NCBI RefSeq assembly: GCF_043555985.1
Contig: NZ_JBIGIC010000005.1
Span: forward strand, 62,001 to 126,000
From: Pelomonas candidula
GTDB taxonomy: Bacteria > Pseudomonadota > Gammaproteobacteria > Burkholderiales > Burkholderiaceae_C
DNA: 64,000 bases
Direction: 5' to 3'
Positions 20,726 to 29,333 of the stretch are shown piece after piece (within the stretch, counting starts at the first letter, position 1; the number at the start of each line of letters is the position of its first letter). A program made the position numbers and the translations under genes. The notes beneath the pieces were generated by a model, which saw only the letters and a list, made by a program, of their open reading frames with translations, searched no databases and was not told where the DNA came from.

Positions 20726-21713
20726 GACCAACATCGACAAGATCACGCCAACCACGACCGGGCCACTGGTCGTGACACTGGTCTACGACGGCCTGTGCAC
20801 CTTCGAGTTCGCCATCGCCGCCGAGATCTTCGGCCTGGCGCGGCCGGAGATGGGCCCTGGCTGGTACCGCTTCGCCAGTGCAGCCATCGAGCCCGGCCCG
20901 CTGCGCGCGCACGGCGGGCTGACCGTGATGAGCGACGGCGGCATCGAGTTGCTGGACGAGGCCGACGTCATCGTCATGGCCGGCTGGAAGGGTGCCGACG
21001 TGCCGGTGCCCGATGCCCTGGCCCGCCACCTGAAGCGCGCCTGGCAGCGCGGCGCACGGCTGGCGTCGATCTGCTCCGGCGCCTTCGTGCTGGCCGCCAC
21101 CGGCCTGCTGGACGGCCGCCGTGCCGCCACGCACTGGCGCTACGCCGACAAGCTGCGCCGGCGCCACCAGGCCATCGATGTCGACGCTGGCGTGCTCTAC
21201 GTCGAGGAAGACCGCGTCTTCACGTCGGCCGGCAGCACGGCGGGCATCGACCTGATGCTGCACCTCGTGCGGCAGGACTTCGGCGTCGAGGCCGCCAACA
21301 GCGTCGCGCGCCGCCTCGTCATGCCGGCACACCGCAGCGGCGGCCAGGCACAGTTCATCGAGCGGCCCATGCCGCGCGACCGAACCCACCGCCTCGCCGG
21401 CCTGATGGAACAGGTGCGCGCCGACCTGGCCGCGCCGTGGACGCTGGAGCGCATGGCCGAGGCGGCTGCCATGAGCCCGCGCACGCTGCTGCGCCGCTTC
21501 ACCGAGGCCACCAGCCAGCCGCCCGGCGACTGGCTCATCGCCGAGCGCGTGGCCGAGGCGCAGCGGCTGCTGGAGGCCAGCGCCCTGCCCGTCGAGCGCG
21601 TCGCGGCCGAGGCCGGCTTCGGCAGCGTGCAGGCGCTGCGCCACCACTTCCAGGCGCGGCTGGGGCTGGCGCCGCGTGCCTATCGCGCGTCATTCGGCCA
21701 CCGCTCGACATAG
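20724..21713 (+). CDS. ftrA: FtrA-like transcriptional regulator (DJ-1/PfpI plus AraC HTH)
   Basis: A 329-residue GlxA/FtrA-type regulator. The N-terminal DJ-1/PfpI amidase-like domain (about 14-195) has 'L-V-Y-D-G-L-C-T-F-E-F' and the elbow 'A-S-I-C-S-G-A-F-V-L-A-A-T-G-L-L-D-G-R-R-A'. The C-terminal AraC double HTH (about 230-325) has 'M-A-E-A-A-A-M-S-P-R-T-L-L-R-R-F' and 'V-A-A-E-A-G-F-G-S-V-Q-A-L-R-H-H-F'. The ATG at 20724 gives the usual N-terminus; no Shine-Dalgarno sequence is seen and a -10-like box lies only 8 bp upstream, so the mRNA may be leaderless. It probably controls the rhodanese gene. Confidence 0.93.
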   Translation: MTNIDKITPTTTGPLVVTLVYDGLCTFEFAIAAEIFGLARPEMGPGWYRFASAAIEPGPLRAHGGLTVMSDGGIELLDEADVIVMAGWKGADVPVPDALARHLKRAWQRGARLASICSGAFVLAATGLLDGRRAATHWRYADKLRRRHQAIDVDAGVLYVEEDRVFTSAGSTAGIDLMLHLVRQDFGVEAANSVARRLVMPAHRSGGQAQFIERPMPRDRTHRLAGLMEQVRADLAAPWTLERMAEAAAMSPRTLLRRFTEATSQPPGDWLIAERVAEAQRLLEASALPVERVAAEAGFGSVQALRHHFQARLGLAPRAYRASFGHRST

Positions 21714-21802
21714 ACACTTTCCGAGCAAGCACATGCGGGACACGGTGCGTTCGCCTTCCTATCATCGACACCACCTTCCCTGCCCCTCCAAGGAGACACC
21801 CC

Positions 21803-22462
21803 ATGTCCCTGCGCATCAACGACATCGCCCCCGACTTCACCGCCCAGACCACGCAAGGCGAAGTCAGGTTCCACGACTTCATCGGCGACCACTGGGTCGT
21901 GCTGTTCTCGCACCCCAAGGACTTCACGCCCGTCTGCACGACCGAGCTGGGCTACCTGGCCAAGATCGAGCCCGAGTTCACCAAGCGCAACACCAAGCTG
22001 ATCGGCCTGTCCGTCGACCCGGTGGACAACCACCACAAGTGGGCCGCCGACATCGAGGAGACACAGGGCCACCTGCCCAAGTACCCGCTGATCGGTGACC
22101 ACGACCTCAACGTCGCCAAGCTCTACAACATGCTGCCGGCCGACATCAGCGGAACGTCCGAAGGCCGCACCGCCGCGACCAACGCCACCGTGCGCTCGGT
22201 CTTCATCGTCGGCCCGGACAAGCGCATCAAGCTCATCCTGACCTACCCGATGACGACCGGCCGCAACTTCGACGAGATCGTGCGCGTGCTCGACTCGCTG
22301 CAGCTGACCGCCAGGCACAAGGTCGCCACGCCGGCGAACTGGAAGCAGGGCGAGGACGTCATCATCGCCGGCTCGGTGTCGGACGAAGACGCCAAGGCGC
22401 TGTTCCCGGCCGGCTGGAAGGCGCCCAAGCCCTACCTGCGCATCACGAAGCAGCCGGGCTGA
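21803..22462 (+). CDS. 1-Cys peroxiredoxin (Prx6 type)
   Basis: A 219-residue peroxiredoxin reducing hydrogen and organic peroxides in the cytoplasm. The peroxidatic Cys45 lies in 'F-T-P-V-C-T-T-E', with the family's 'S-H-P-K-D' before it and a long C-terminal Prx6-type domain ('V-A-T-P-A-N-W-K-Q-G-E-D-V-I-I'). No resolving Cys is visible, consistent with the 1-Cys class. It has a strong AAGGAGA ribosome-binding site. Its 3' end overlaps the convergent LysR gene by 20 bp, so transcription of one may interfere with the other. Confidence 0.96.
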   Translation: MSLRINDIAPDFTAQTTQGEVRFHDFIGDHWVVLFSHPKDFTPVCTTELGYLAKIEPEFTKRNTKLIGLSVDPVDNHHKWAADIEETQGHLPKYPLIGDHDLNVAKLYNMLPADISGTSEGRTAATNATVRSVFIVGPDKRIKLILTYPMTTGRNFDEIVRVLDSLQLTARHKVATPANWKQGEDVIIAGSVSDEDAKALFPAGWKAPKPYLRITKQPG

Positions 22463-23396
22463 CCCGCCTGGCGCGTGACGACTTCTCGTCACGTTCCCAG
22501 GGCGGTACGCCACCGATCTTCTCGGCCATGAAGTCGACGAAGGCCGTCACGCGCGCCGGCACCAGCCGGCGCTGCGGCATCACGGCGTGGATGCCTGTCG
22601 CGGGCAGCTTGCAATCCGGCAGCACGACGGCCAGCCGCCCGGCGCGCAGGTCGTCGGCCACATGCCAGGTCGAGTGGATGGCGATGCCCATCCCGGCCAC
22701 GGCCGCATCCCGCAGCACCTCGCCCTGGCTGCTGTCCAGCGGACCGTCCACGCGCACCGCGACCTCGCGGCCGCGCTTGTCCTTCATGCGCCACACATCC
22801 GCCCTGCCCCCGGTGCCAACGAGGATCAGGCAGTCGTGCTGCGCCAGCTCGTCGGGCCGCTGCGGGCTGCCGCGGCGGCGCAGGTAGTCCGGCGACGCGC
22901 ACAGCACGCGGCGGTTCACGGCCAGCTGGCGCGCGACGAGGCTGGAGTCCTCCAGCGCGCCGATGCGCAACGCCAGATCGAATCCGGACGTGACGAGATC
23001 GTGCATCTGGTCCGACAGGTCCACACTGAGCCGCAGCTGCGGGTGCCGCTGCATGAACTCAGGCAGGTGCGGAGACACGTACTGCCGCGCGAACGTGGCC
23101 GACGTCGTCAGCCTCAGCGTGCCGCTGACCTGCGTGCCGGCCTGGCGCAGGCCCGACATCAGCGTCTGCAGGTCGTGCACCAGCGGCCGGCCCTGGTCGG
23201 CCAGCGCCTCGCCCTCGGGCGTCGGCGTCAGGCTGCGCGTCGTGCGGTGGAACAGCCGCACGCCCAGCGACTGCTCCAGCGCCCGCAACCGCTGGCTGGC
23301 CACGGCCACCGACAGGTCCAGGCTGCGCGCGGCGGCGCTGATCGAGCCCGAGTCGAACACGCGCAGGAACAGGTTCAGGTCGTCGACTCGGCTCAT
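22443..23396 (-). CDS. LysR-family transcriptional regulator
   Basis: A 317-residue LTTR. The winged HTH (about 1-60) has 'F-L-R-V-F-D-S-G-S-I-S-A-A-A-R-S-L-D-L-S' and 'V-A-S-Q-R-L-R-A-L-E', and the C-terminal effector domain is of the type found in the large DsdC/CrgA-like group ('F-A-R-Q-Y-V-S-P-H-L-P-E-F', 'G-F-D-L-A-L-R-I-G'). It is divergent from an MFS efflux gene 117 bp away with a candidate box between them, so it probably regulates that gene. The tail is basic. Confidence 0.94.
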   Translation of the reverse strand: MSRVDDLNLFLRVFDSGSISAAARSLDLSVAVASQRLRALEQSLGVRLFHRTTRSLTPTPEGEALADQGRPLVHDLQTLMSGLRQAGTQVSGTLRLTTSATFARQYVSPHLPEFMQRHPQLRLSVDLSDQMHDLVTSGFDLALRIGALEDSSLVARQLAVNRRVLCASPDYLRRRGSPQRPDELAQHDCLILVGTGGRADVWRMKDKRGREVAVRVDGPLDSSQGEVLRDAAVAGMGIAIHSTWHVADDLRAGRLAVVLPDCKLPATGIHAVMPQRRLVPARVTAFVDFMAEKIGGVPPWERDEKSSRARRVSPAAS

Positions 23397-23410
23397 GCGT
23401 CCCGCTCGCT

Positions 23411-23427
23411 TTCAATGCTTTGTTGAA
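23411..23427. promoter_or_regulatory. Candidate LysR-type operator
   Basis: TTCAA-N7-TTGAA inverted repeat, 14 bp upstream of the LysR start and about 90 bp upstream of the MFS start. It has the dyad form of LTTR sites, but is not an exact T-N11-A motif. Confidence 0.45.
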
Positions 23428-23513
23428 TCTGATTGGTCGTTTCAGTGGTTTTTACATCGAATGCAAATCTCCACACTGCGGCCAACGTTCAACCGACTCC
23501 CGAAAGCACCACC

Positions 23514-24749
23514 ATGCAAGCCTCACCTGCCGCCCCACCGGGCGCTTCTCCCAACCGCTCGCCGATGGCGCTGTACGCGCTGACCGTCGGCGCGTTCGGC
23601 ATCGGCACGACCGAGTTCGTCATCATGGGCCTGCTGCTGCAGCTGGCCGGCGACCTGCAGGTCAGCGTCGCCACGGCCGGGCTGCTGATCTCCGGCTACG
23701 CGCTGGGCGTGTTCGTCGGCGCGCCGCTGCTGACGGCGGCCACCAGCCGCGTGCCGCGCAAGACCGCGCTGCTCGCGCTGATGGCCATCTTCACGCTGGG
23801 CAACATCGCCTGTGCGCTGGCACCGAGCTACGGGGTGCTGATGGCGGCACGCGTCATCACGTCGCTGGCGCACGGCACGTTCTTCGGCGTCGGCACCGTC
23901 GTCGCCACCAGCGTCGTGCCGGCCGACCGCAAGGCCTCGGCCATCTCGACGATGTTCACGGGCCTGACGGTCGCCACGCTGCTGGGCGTGCCGGCCGGCG
24001 CCTGGCTGGGCCTGCACCATGGCTGGCGCTCGACGTTCTGGGCCGTCAGCGCCATCGGCGTCATCGCGATGGCCGTCATCGCTCTGTTCGTGTCGGCCAA
24101 GGACGCCGGCAGCGGCAGCGCCGTCTCGCTGCGAGAGGAGTTCAAGGTGCTCAAGCGCGGCCATGTGCTGCTGGGCCTGGCGGCCACGGTGCTGGGCTTT
24201 GCCGGCGTGTTCGTCGTCTTCACCTTCGTGCAGCCGCTGCTGACGCGCGTCAGCGGTTTCAGCGACGCCGGTGTGTCGGCCGTGCTGCTGGTGTTCGGCG
24301 TCGGCATGATCGTCGGCAACATCGTCGGCGGCCGCTGGGCCGACCGGGCACCGGTGCGCGCACTGCTGGGCACGCTGGCCGTGCTGGCCGGCGTGCTGGT
24401 GGCGATGGGCTTCGCGATGCAGAGCCAGGTGCTGGCGGTGCTGTTCATCGGCCTGCTGGGCGCGGCCGGCTTCGCCACCGTCGCGCCTCTGCAGCTGCGG
24501 GTGCTGAGCAAGGCCGAAGGCGCGGGCCAGAGCATGGCGTCCAGCCTCAACATCGCGGCTTTCAACCTCGGCAATGCACTGGGCGCGTGGCTGGGCGGTG
24601 CCGTCATCGAGCACGGCCCCGGCCTGGGCGCCCTGCCCTGGGCCGCTGCGGTGCTGACCGTGGGTGGCCTGGCGGTGGCCTGGGTGAGCGTACGCCGGGA
24701 CCGCCGTGCGGCACCGGCCGTGCCGCAAGCCGCGGCAGCCTGCGCCTGA
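23514..24749 (+). CDS. MFS transporter, DHA1 drug-efflux type
   Basis: A 411-residue major facilitator protein with 12 predicted membrane helices, AraJ/YdhP/Cml-like. After a short Pro-rich N-terminus it starts 'A-L-Y-A-L-T-V-G-A-F-G-I-G-T-T-E-F-V-I-M-G-L-L', the signature of this DHA1 branch, and ends in a short Ala-rich tail. It probably exports small molecules such as drugs, sugars or arabinose-like compounds with proton antiport. The start ATG is 117 bp from the divergent LysR start; an in-frame ATG at 23433 would place 27 non-membrane residues ahead and is disfavoured. Confidence 0.93.
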   Translation: MQASPAAPPGASPNRSPMALYALTVGAFGIGTTEFVIMGLLLQLAGDLQVSVATAGLLISGYALGVFVGAPLLTAATSRVPRKTALLALMAIFTLGNIACALAPSYGVLMAARVITSLAHGTFFGVGTVVATSVVPADRKASAISTMFTGLTVATLLGVPAGAWLGLHHGWRSTFWAVSAIGVIAMAVIALFVSAKDAGSGSAVSLREEFKVLKRGHVLLGLAATVLGFAGVFVVFTFVQPLLTRVSGFSDAGVSAVLLVFGVGMIVGNIVGGRWADRAPVRALLGTLAVLAGVLVAMGFAMQSQVLAVLFIGLLGAAGFATVAPLQLRVLSKAEGAGQSMASSLNIAAFNLGNALGAWLGGAVIEHGPGLGALPWAAAVLTVGGLAVAWVSVRRDRRAAPAVPQAAAACA

Positions 24750-24760
24750 GGGTCGGCCCC

Positions 24761-25036
24761 TCAGGCCTCGGCCGTCACCGGGTCGATGATGCGGCGCACC
24801 TGGGCCACCGAGTCCGCCGGGAAGCCGCCCAGCCGCGCGTGCTCGCGGATCTTGGCTTCGTCGGGCGCGTTGTAGACGCAGTAGATCTTGTCGTCGGTCA
24901 CGTAGCTGTGCACCCACTGGATGCCGGGCCCCAGGTCGCGCAGCACGCCGCAGGACGTGGCCGAGATGCCTTGCAGCTGCTCGGCCGTCAGCTGGCCGGC
25001 GCCAGGGATGTTTCTCTCGATGACGAACTTGGGCAT
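24761..25036 (-). CDS. DUF4242 family protein
   Basis: A 91-residue protein of the DUF4242 family (M-P-K-F-V-I-E-R-N-I-P-G-A-G ... I-Q-W-V-H-S-Y-V-T-D-D-K-I-Y-C-V-Y), related to the small ferredoxin-like nickel-binding SCO4226 of Streptomyces. The motif 'E-R-N-I-P-G' and 'W-x-H-S-Y' are typical. The start has a clean AGGAGAG site; an upstream in-frame ATG at 25159 would run into the neighbouring gene. It is divergent from a large ATPase-type regulator that probably controls it. Function in the cell is not known. Confidence 0.9.
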   Translation of the reverse strand: MPKFVIERNIPGAGQLTAEQLQGISATSCGVLRDLGPGIQWVHSYVTDDKIYCVYNAPDEAKIREHARLGGFPADSVAQVRRIIDPVTAEA

Positions 25037-25116
25037 GACACTCTCCTTGGATGATAGCCGCCCGGGGATCGGGAGGCCTGGCGCCATGCTCGTTTCTGGG
25101 GGTGGGAGGCGTCCTT

Positions 25117-25149
25117 CAGGCGGGATGAAATCTGCATAAATTCCGCCTG
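25117..25149. promoter_or_regulatory. Inverted repeat flanking a -10-like box before the 25152 start
   Basis: CAGGCGG (25117-25123) and CCGCCTG (25143-25149) form 7-bp arms around an AT-rich centre containing CATAAA (25135-25140). The second arm ends 2 bp before the ATG. A candidate autoregulatory operator. Confidence 0.45.
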
Positions 25150-25151
25150 CA

Positions 25152-27578
25152 ATGTCCACGCCCCACTACCGCTTCGGCGACTTCAAGCTGCTGCCGGCCG
25201 AACGCCTGCTGTTCCGCCGCGGCAGCGAGGTGGCGCTGACGGCGCGCGCCTTCGAGCTGCTGGTGGCGTTCGTCGAGCGCGCCGGCCAGCTGCTGGCCAA
25301 GGACGAACTGCTCAAGCGCGTCTGGGCCGGCGTCGTCGTCGAGGAGAACAACCTCGCCGTGCAGGTCGGCACGCTGCGCAAGCTGCTGGGCGCGGACGCG
25401 ATCACCACCATCCCCGGCTTCGGCTACCGCTTCGCGCTGCCGGTGCTGGACGTGGCTGCCGCCCCCGAGCCCACGCCGCACGGCCGCCTGCCCGTGCGGC
25501 TGCCGCCGCTCATCGGCCGCGAGGACGAGTTGCGCGAGCTGCAGGCCCTGCTGCGCGAGCACCCGGCCGTGACGTTGTGCGGCGGCCCCGGCGTGGGCAA
25601 GACGCGGCTGGCGCAGGAGCTGGCGTTGCGCCAGCGCGCCGAGCACGCCGACGGCACTTGGTGGGTGGACCTCACGCTGCTGCGCGACGATGAGCCCGTC
25701 GCCGCCGGCGTGGCGCGCGCGCTGGGCCTGCCGCCCGGCCCCGACCCGCTGGCCCTGCTGGCGGCCAAGCTGTCGGCCGTCGCGATGCTGATCGTGCTGG
25801 ACAACGCCGAGCACCGCGCCGCCGACGTGGCCGAGGTCGTCACCACGCTCGTGCAGCACACCGAGCGCGTCAGCCTGCTCATCACCAGCCAGTTGCCGCT
25901 GCACGCGCAGGGCGAGCGTGTCCTCCGCCTCGCGCCGCTGCCGCTGCCCGACGCCGTGCGGCTGCTGGCCACGCGCAGCGGCGAAGCGGACGCGACGCGG
26001 GCCGAGGAGATCTGCGCGGCGCTGGACTGCAACCCGCTGGCCATCGAGTTGGCCGCGTCGCGCGTGGACGTGCTGGGGCTGGACGGCCTCGCCGCGCGGC
26101 TGAACGAGCGGCTCACGCTGCTGGCACCGGCCGACGCGCGCAGCCCGTCGCGCCGCAACGCGCTGGCCGAGGCGCTGAGCTGGTCGCACGAGCTGCTGGC
26201 CGAGCGCGAACGCCGCGTGCTGCGGCGGCTGGCCGTCTTCCCCGGCAGCTTCTCGCTGGAGGGAGCGGCGCTGGTGCTGTCGAACGACGAACTGCCAGCC
26301 GCCGCGGCCGTCGCGTCGGTGCTGGCCCTCGTCGAGCGCTCGCTCGTCAGCGTGGACCGTGGCACCGCGCAGCGCCGCTACCGCCTGCTGGAGACGATGC
26401 GACTGTTCGCGCTCGACAAGCTCGCCGCCGCCGACGAGACGGCGCTTGCCCAGGCGCGCCACTGCGACGGGCTGGGCTGGCTGTTCGACGACGCTTACGA
26501 GGAGTCCTGGCGCCTGCCCCACACCGCGTGGAAGGCTCGCTACGAGCCGGAGCTGCCGGGGCTGTGGGCGGCACTGGCATGGGGCCAGGAGCACGATCTC
26601 GCCAGCGCTACCGCGCTGTTCGGCGCTGCCGCGCCGCTGTGGATGCCGCGGGCCTTCCAGGCCCGGCCGCACGCGCTGGCGCTAGCCGCGCGGCTGGCCG
26701 ACACCACCGCGAACATCCCCACGCCCGTGCTGGCACGCTTCTGGTGGGCCTGCGCGCGCTGCCACAGCGTCGTCCACCCCGGCCTGGCCCGCGAGGCCGC
26801 CGAGTGCGCCGCGCGGCTGTACCGCGCGCTGGGCGACGAACGCGGCGAGTACCTGGCCCTCGTCGAGTACGCCTTCAACTGGCGCGTGGACGGCCCCGAG
26901 GCGCGTGCCGCGCTGGCCGGCGCACGCATGCTGGAGAACCCCGCCTGGCCGGCCGCCGTGCTGGAGCGCGGCCTGACGACCGAGGCCGTGCTGCACCTGA
27001 CGTCGGGCCGGCACGACGACGCACGGCGCTGCTACCAGACAGCGCTGGAGGTCTGCCGGCGCGGCGGTTACGACGCGGGCATGGCGCGGGCCCGGCTCAA
27101 CCTGGCCGACGGCGCCCGCGCCGCTGGCAACCTGGCACTGGCCGTCGAGCTGGGCGAGACGCTGCTGGCCGAACCGGTCGATGCCAGCGACCTCATCGGC
27201 CAGTCGACGCTGATGAGCAACCTGATCGGTGCCCTCGTCGCGCAGGGCAACCTCGATCGCGCGCGCGAGGTGGCGCGGGAGTGCCCCAGGCGGCTGGGCC
27301 GGCTGGCGCTGGACGATCTGTGGGTGGGGCTGGACTCGCTGGCCCTGCTGCACCTGCACGGCGGCAACGCGGCATTGGCGGCCTGCCTGGCGGGCGTTGC
27401 CGACCGCGAGTTCGAGGCCCACGGCCAGATGCAGCGCCAACCCAACGAAGCGGCGGATCGAGCTGCACTCGCTGCAGGGCTGGCCCTTGTGCTGCCCGCC
27501 ACGGAGATCGAGCGCCTGGCGCGCGACGGGCGGCGCATGAGCCTGGCGGACGCGATGCGGGCAGCGTTCGAGCTGTAA
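25152..27578 (+). CDS. Winged-helix regulator with NB-ARC-like ATPase and TPR-like region
   Basis: An 808-residue STAND-type regulator. Residues 1-98 form an OmpR-like winged helix ('F-G-D-F-K-L-L-P-A-E-R-L-L', 'L-T-A-R-A-F-E-L-L', 'G-F-G-Y-R-F'). A P-loop ATPase follows, with Walker A 'G-G-P-G-V-G-K-T' at 144-151 and Walker B 'M-L-I-V-L-D-N-A-E' near 213-221, and 'L-D-C-N-P-L-A-I-E-L' is the typical GxP-like motif. The remaining ~450 residues are helical, TPR-like. Such proteins act as ligand- and ATP-dependent transcription switches. Divergent from the DUF4242 gene. No ribosome-binding site; probably a very short leader. Confidence 0.92.
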   Translation: MSTPHYRFGDFKLLPAERLLFRRGSEVALTARAFELLVAFVERAGQLLAKDELLKRVWAGVVVEENNLAVQVGTLRKLLGADAITTIPGFGYRFALPVLDVAAAPEPTPHGRLPVRLPPLIGREDELRELQALLREHPAVTLCGGPGVGKTRLAQELALRQRAEHADGTWWVDLTLLRDDEPVAAGVARALGLPPGPDPLALLAAKLSAVAMLIVLDNAEHRAADVAEVVTTLVQHTERVSLLITSQLPLHAQGERVLRLAPLPLPDAVRLLATRSGEADATRAEEICAALDCNPLAIELAASRVDVLGLDGLAARLNERLTLLAPADARSPSRRNALAEALSWSHELLAERERRVLRRLAVFPGSFSLEGAALVLSNDELPAAAAVASVLALVERSLVSVDRGTAQRRYRLLETMRLFALDKLAAADETALAQARHCDGLGWLFDDAYEESWRLPHTAWKARYEPELPGLWAALAWGQEHDLASATALFGAAAPLWMPRAFQARPHALALAARLADTTANIPTPVLARFWWACARCHSVVHPGLAREAAECAARLYRALGDERGEYLALVEYAFNWRVDGPEARAALAGARMLENPAWPAAVLERGLTTEAVLHLTSGRHDDARRCYQTALEVCRRGGYDAGMARARLNLADGARAAGNLALAVELGETLLAEPVDASDLIGQSTLMSNLIGALVAQGNLDRAREVARECPRRLGRLALDDLWVGLDSLALLHLHGGNAALAACLAGVADREFEAHGQMQRQPNEAADRAALAAGLALVLPATEIERLARDGRRMSLADAMRAAFEL

Positions 27579-27714
27579 CCACCTGAACCGATTCCGGCGC
27601 GCGTCGCAGCGCGTCGAAGCCTTGGTTGGCTTACAGCGCGAACGCGGGCGTAACAGTCCGGCCAGCACGCCTCGAATACGATGAGCCGCTCCTCCATCGG
27701 CAAAGGCGCAGCCC

Positions 27715-27840
27715 ATGCGATGCCTCGGCATCATGATCATGCTCACCCTTGTGGCCACTGCTCATGCGGGCGCCCAGGAGTGCCAGCGACTCCGCAACAC
27801 GCAGGCCCGGACCTCGCTCGCCCAGGACGGCAAGCCATGA
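27715..27840 (+). CDS. 41-residue putative secreted peptide, coupled to the TAXI gene
   Basis: A short reading frame starting M-R-C-L-G-I-M-I-M-L-T-L-V-A-T-A-H-A-G-A-Q, a plausible signal peptide, followed by about 20 polar residues with one Cys. Its stop overlaps the start of the TAXI gene by 4 bp (ATGA), the arrangement of a coupled gene pair. It could be a leader peptide, a true small periplasmic protein or the remnant of a longer gene. No family is recognised and no strong ribosome-binding site is seen. Confidence 0.5.
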   Translation: MRCLGIMIMLTLVATAHAGAQECQRLRNTQARTSLAQDGKP

Positions 27841-29216
27841 CCCCGATTCAGCAATGGCATGCCACCCGCAGCCTGCGCCTGCTGCTGCAGACGCTGCGCG
27901 ACATGATGGTCTCGATGGGGCCGCTGCTGCTGCTTGGCGGAGGCCTGCTGGTCGCGGCCTACTGGTGGCTGGACCCGCAGCCCCCACGCCACGTGCGACT
28001 GGCCACCGGGCCGGCAGGAAGTGCCTACGCCGGCTTTGGTGAGGGCTATGCGAAGGCGCTGGCGCGTGAGCGCATCCAGGTGGACCTGATCGCCAGCGAG
28101 GGCGCGCAGGACGATCTGGCCCATCTGCGCGCGGGCACGGCGGATGTGGGCTTCGTCCGCGGCGGCATGGCCGATCCGGTGGCCGATACCGAGGCCGGCA
28201 TCGTCTCGCTGGGCAGCCTGTTCTACGAGCCGATCTGGATCTTCTATCGCCGCGATCTCGGCATCGCGCGCCGCCAGCCCGGCGGCGAGCTGCAGCGCCT
28301 GACCCAGCTGCGCGGCCTGCGAGTCAACGTGGATCAGGACGGCAGCGGCGTACCGCAGATCGTCGAGAAGCTGCTGGCGCTGAACCAGCTGAAGCCGACC
28401 GACCTGCGGCTGTCCAACCTGGCACCAGACGACGCCGGTGCGGCCCTGCGCCAGGGCCGGCTGGACGCCGCGGTGCTGATCTCGGCGCCGCAGGCCGGCC
28501 TGATCCGCGCGCTGCTGCGCGACCCGGCCATCGCGCTGATGGCCTTCGAGCAGGATGAGGCCTATTCGCGCCACCTGCCCTTCCTGTCCACCGTGAGGCT
28601 GCCGCGCGGTGTGGTGGACCTGGCGGCCGATCTGCCGCCTCACGACGTGCCGCTGCTGGCCACCACCACCGCCCTGCTGGCGCGCGAGCAGACGCACCCT
28701 GCGCTGCGCCAGTTGTTCGCGCAGGCGGCCATTGGCCAGCACAGCGAGGCCGGCTGGTTCAATGGCGCACGCGACTTCCCCAACACCCGCACCAGCGAGC
28801 TGCCGGTCAGCGCCGAGGGCGACCGCGCGATCAACGGCACGCCGCCGGCCTGGGCGCGCTACCTGCCGTTCTGGGCCGGCAATCTGCTGGAACGCATGTG
28901 GCTGGTGGTCGGCGGCCTGCTGGTGCTGATGCTGCCGCTGTCGCGCGTGGTACCGCCGCTCTACACCTTCCGCGTGCGCTCGCGGGTGTTCCGCTGGTAC
29001 GCGCGGCTGCGCGAGGTGGAAGCCCGGATGGAAACCGGCACGGGCGAGCGCGATGCCTTGCTCGACGAGCTGGATGAGCTCGACCGGGTCACCCACCGCA
29101 TTGCGGTACCGCTTTCCTATGCCGAAGAGCTTTACGCGCTGCGCAACAACATCCATGCGGTGCGCAGGCGCCTGCTGGCGCAGCGGCCCCGGCCAACAGA
29201 CGGACCGACCGACTGA
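27837..29216 (+). CDS. Membrane-anchored TAXI-family solute-binding protein
   Basis: A 459-residue protein: a hydrophobic N-terminal anchor (about 25-45), a TAXI-type TRAP binding domain ('R-L-A-T-G-P-A-G-S-A-Y', 'L-R-A-G-T-A-D-V-G-F-V-R-G-G', 'G-S-L-F-Y-E-P-I-W-I-F'), a second transmembrane helix (about 358-378, 'M-W-L-V-V-G-G-L-L-V-L-M-L-P') and a cytoplasmic helical tail with 'L-D-E-L-D-E-L-D-R-V'. The usual TAXI receptor is about 320 residues and soluble; this form adds both anchors and a coiled tail. No TRAP permease is near, so a sensory role is possible. Confidence 0.88.
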   Translation: MTPIQQWHATRSLRLLLQTLRDMMVSMGPLLLLGGGLLVAAYWWLDPQPPRHVRLATGPAGSAYAGFGEGYAKALARERIQVDLIASEGAQDDLAHLRAGTADVGFVRGGMADPVADTEAGIVSLGSLFYEPIWIFYRRDLGIARRQPGGELQRLTQLRGLRVNVDQDGSGVPQIVEKLLALNQLKPTDLRLSNLAPDDAGAALRQGRLDAAVLISAPQAGLIRALLRDPAIALMAFEQDEAYSRHLPFLSTVRLPRGVVDLAADLPPHDVPLLATTTALLAREQTHPALRQLFAQAAIGQHSEAGWFNGARDFPNTRTSELPVSAEGDRAINGTPPAWARYLPFWAGNLLERMWLVVGGLLVLMLPLSRVVPPLYTFRVRSRVFRWYARLREVEARMETGTGERDALLDELDELDRVTHRIAVPLSYAEELYALRNNIHAVRRRLLAQRPRPTDGPTD

Positions 29217-29333
29217 TTGGCGAGCGGCGCGGAGGCGTGCTGCCTGTCCATTCAACCATCTTGACCACCGGCTGGGCATGACCCGCCATATGCCGGCCCG
29301 CGCGATCCGCGTCGGACGCTCCGACCCGGGTGA

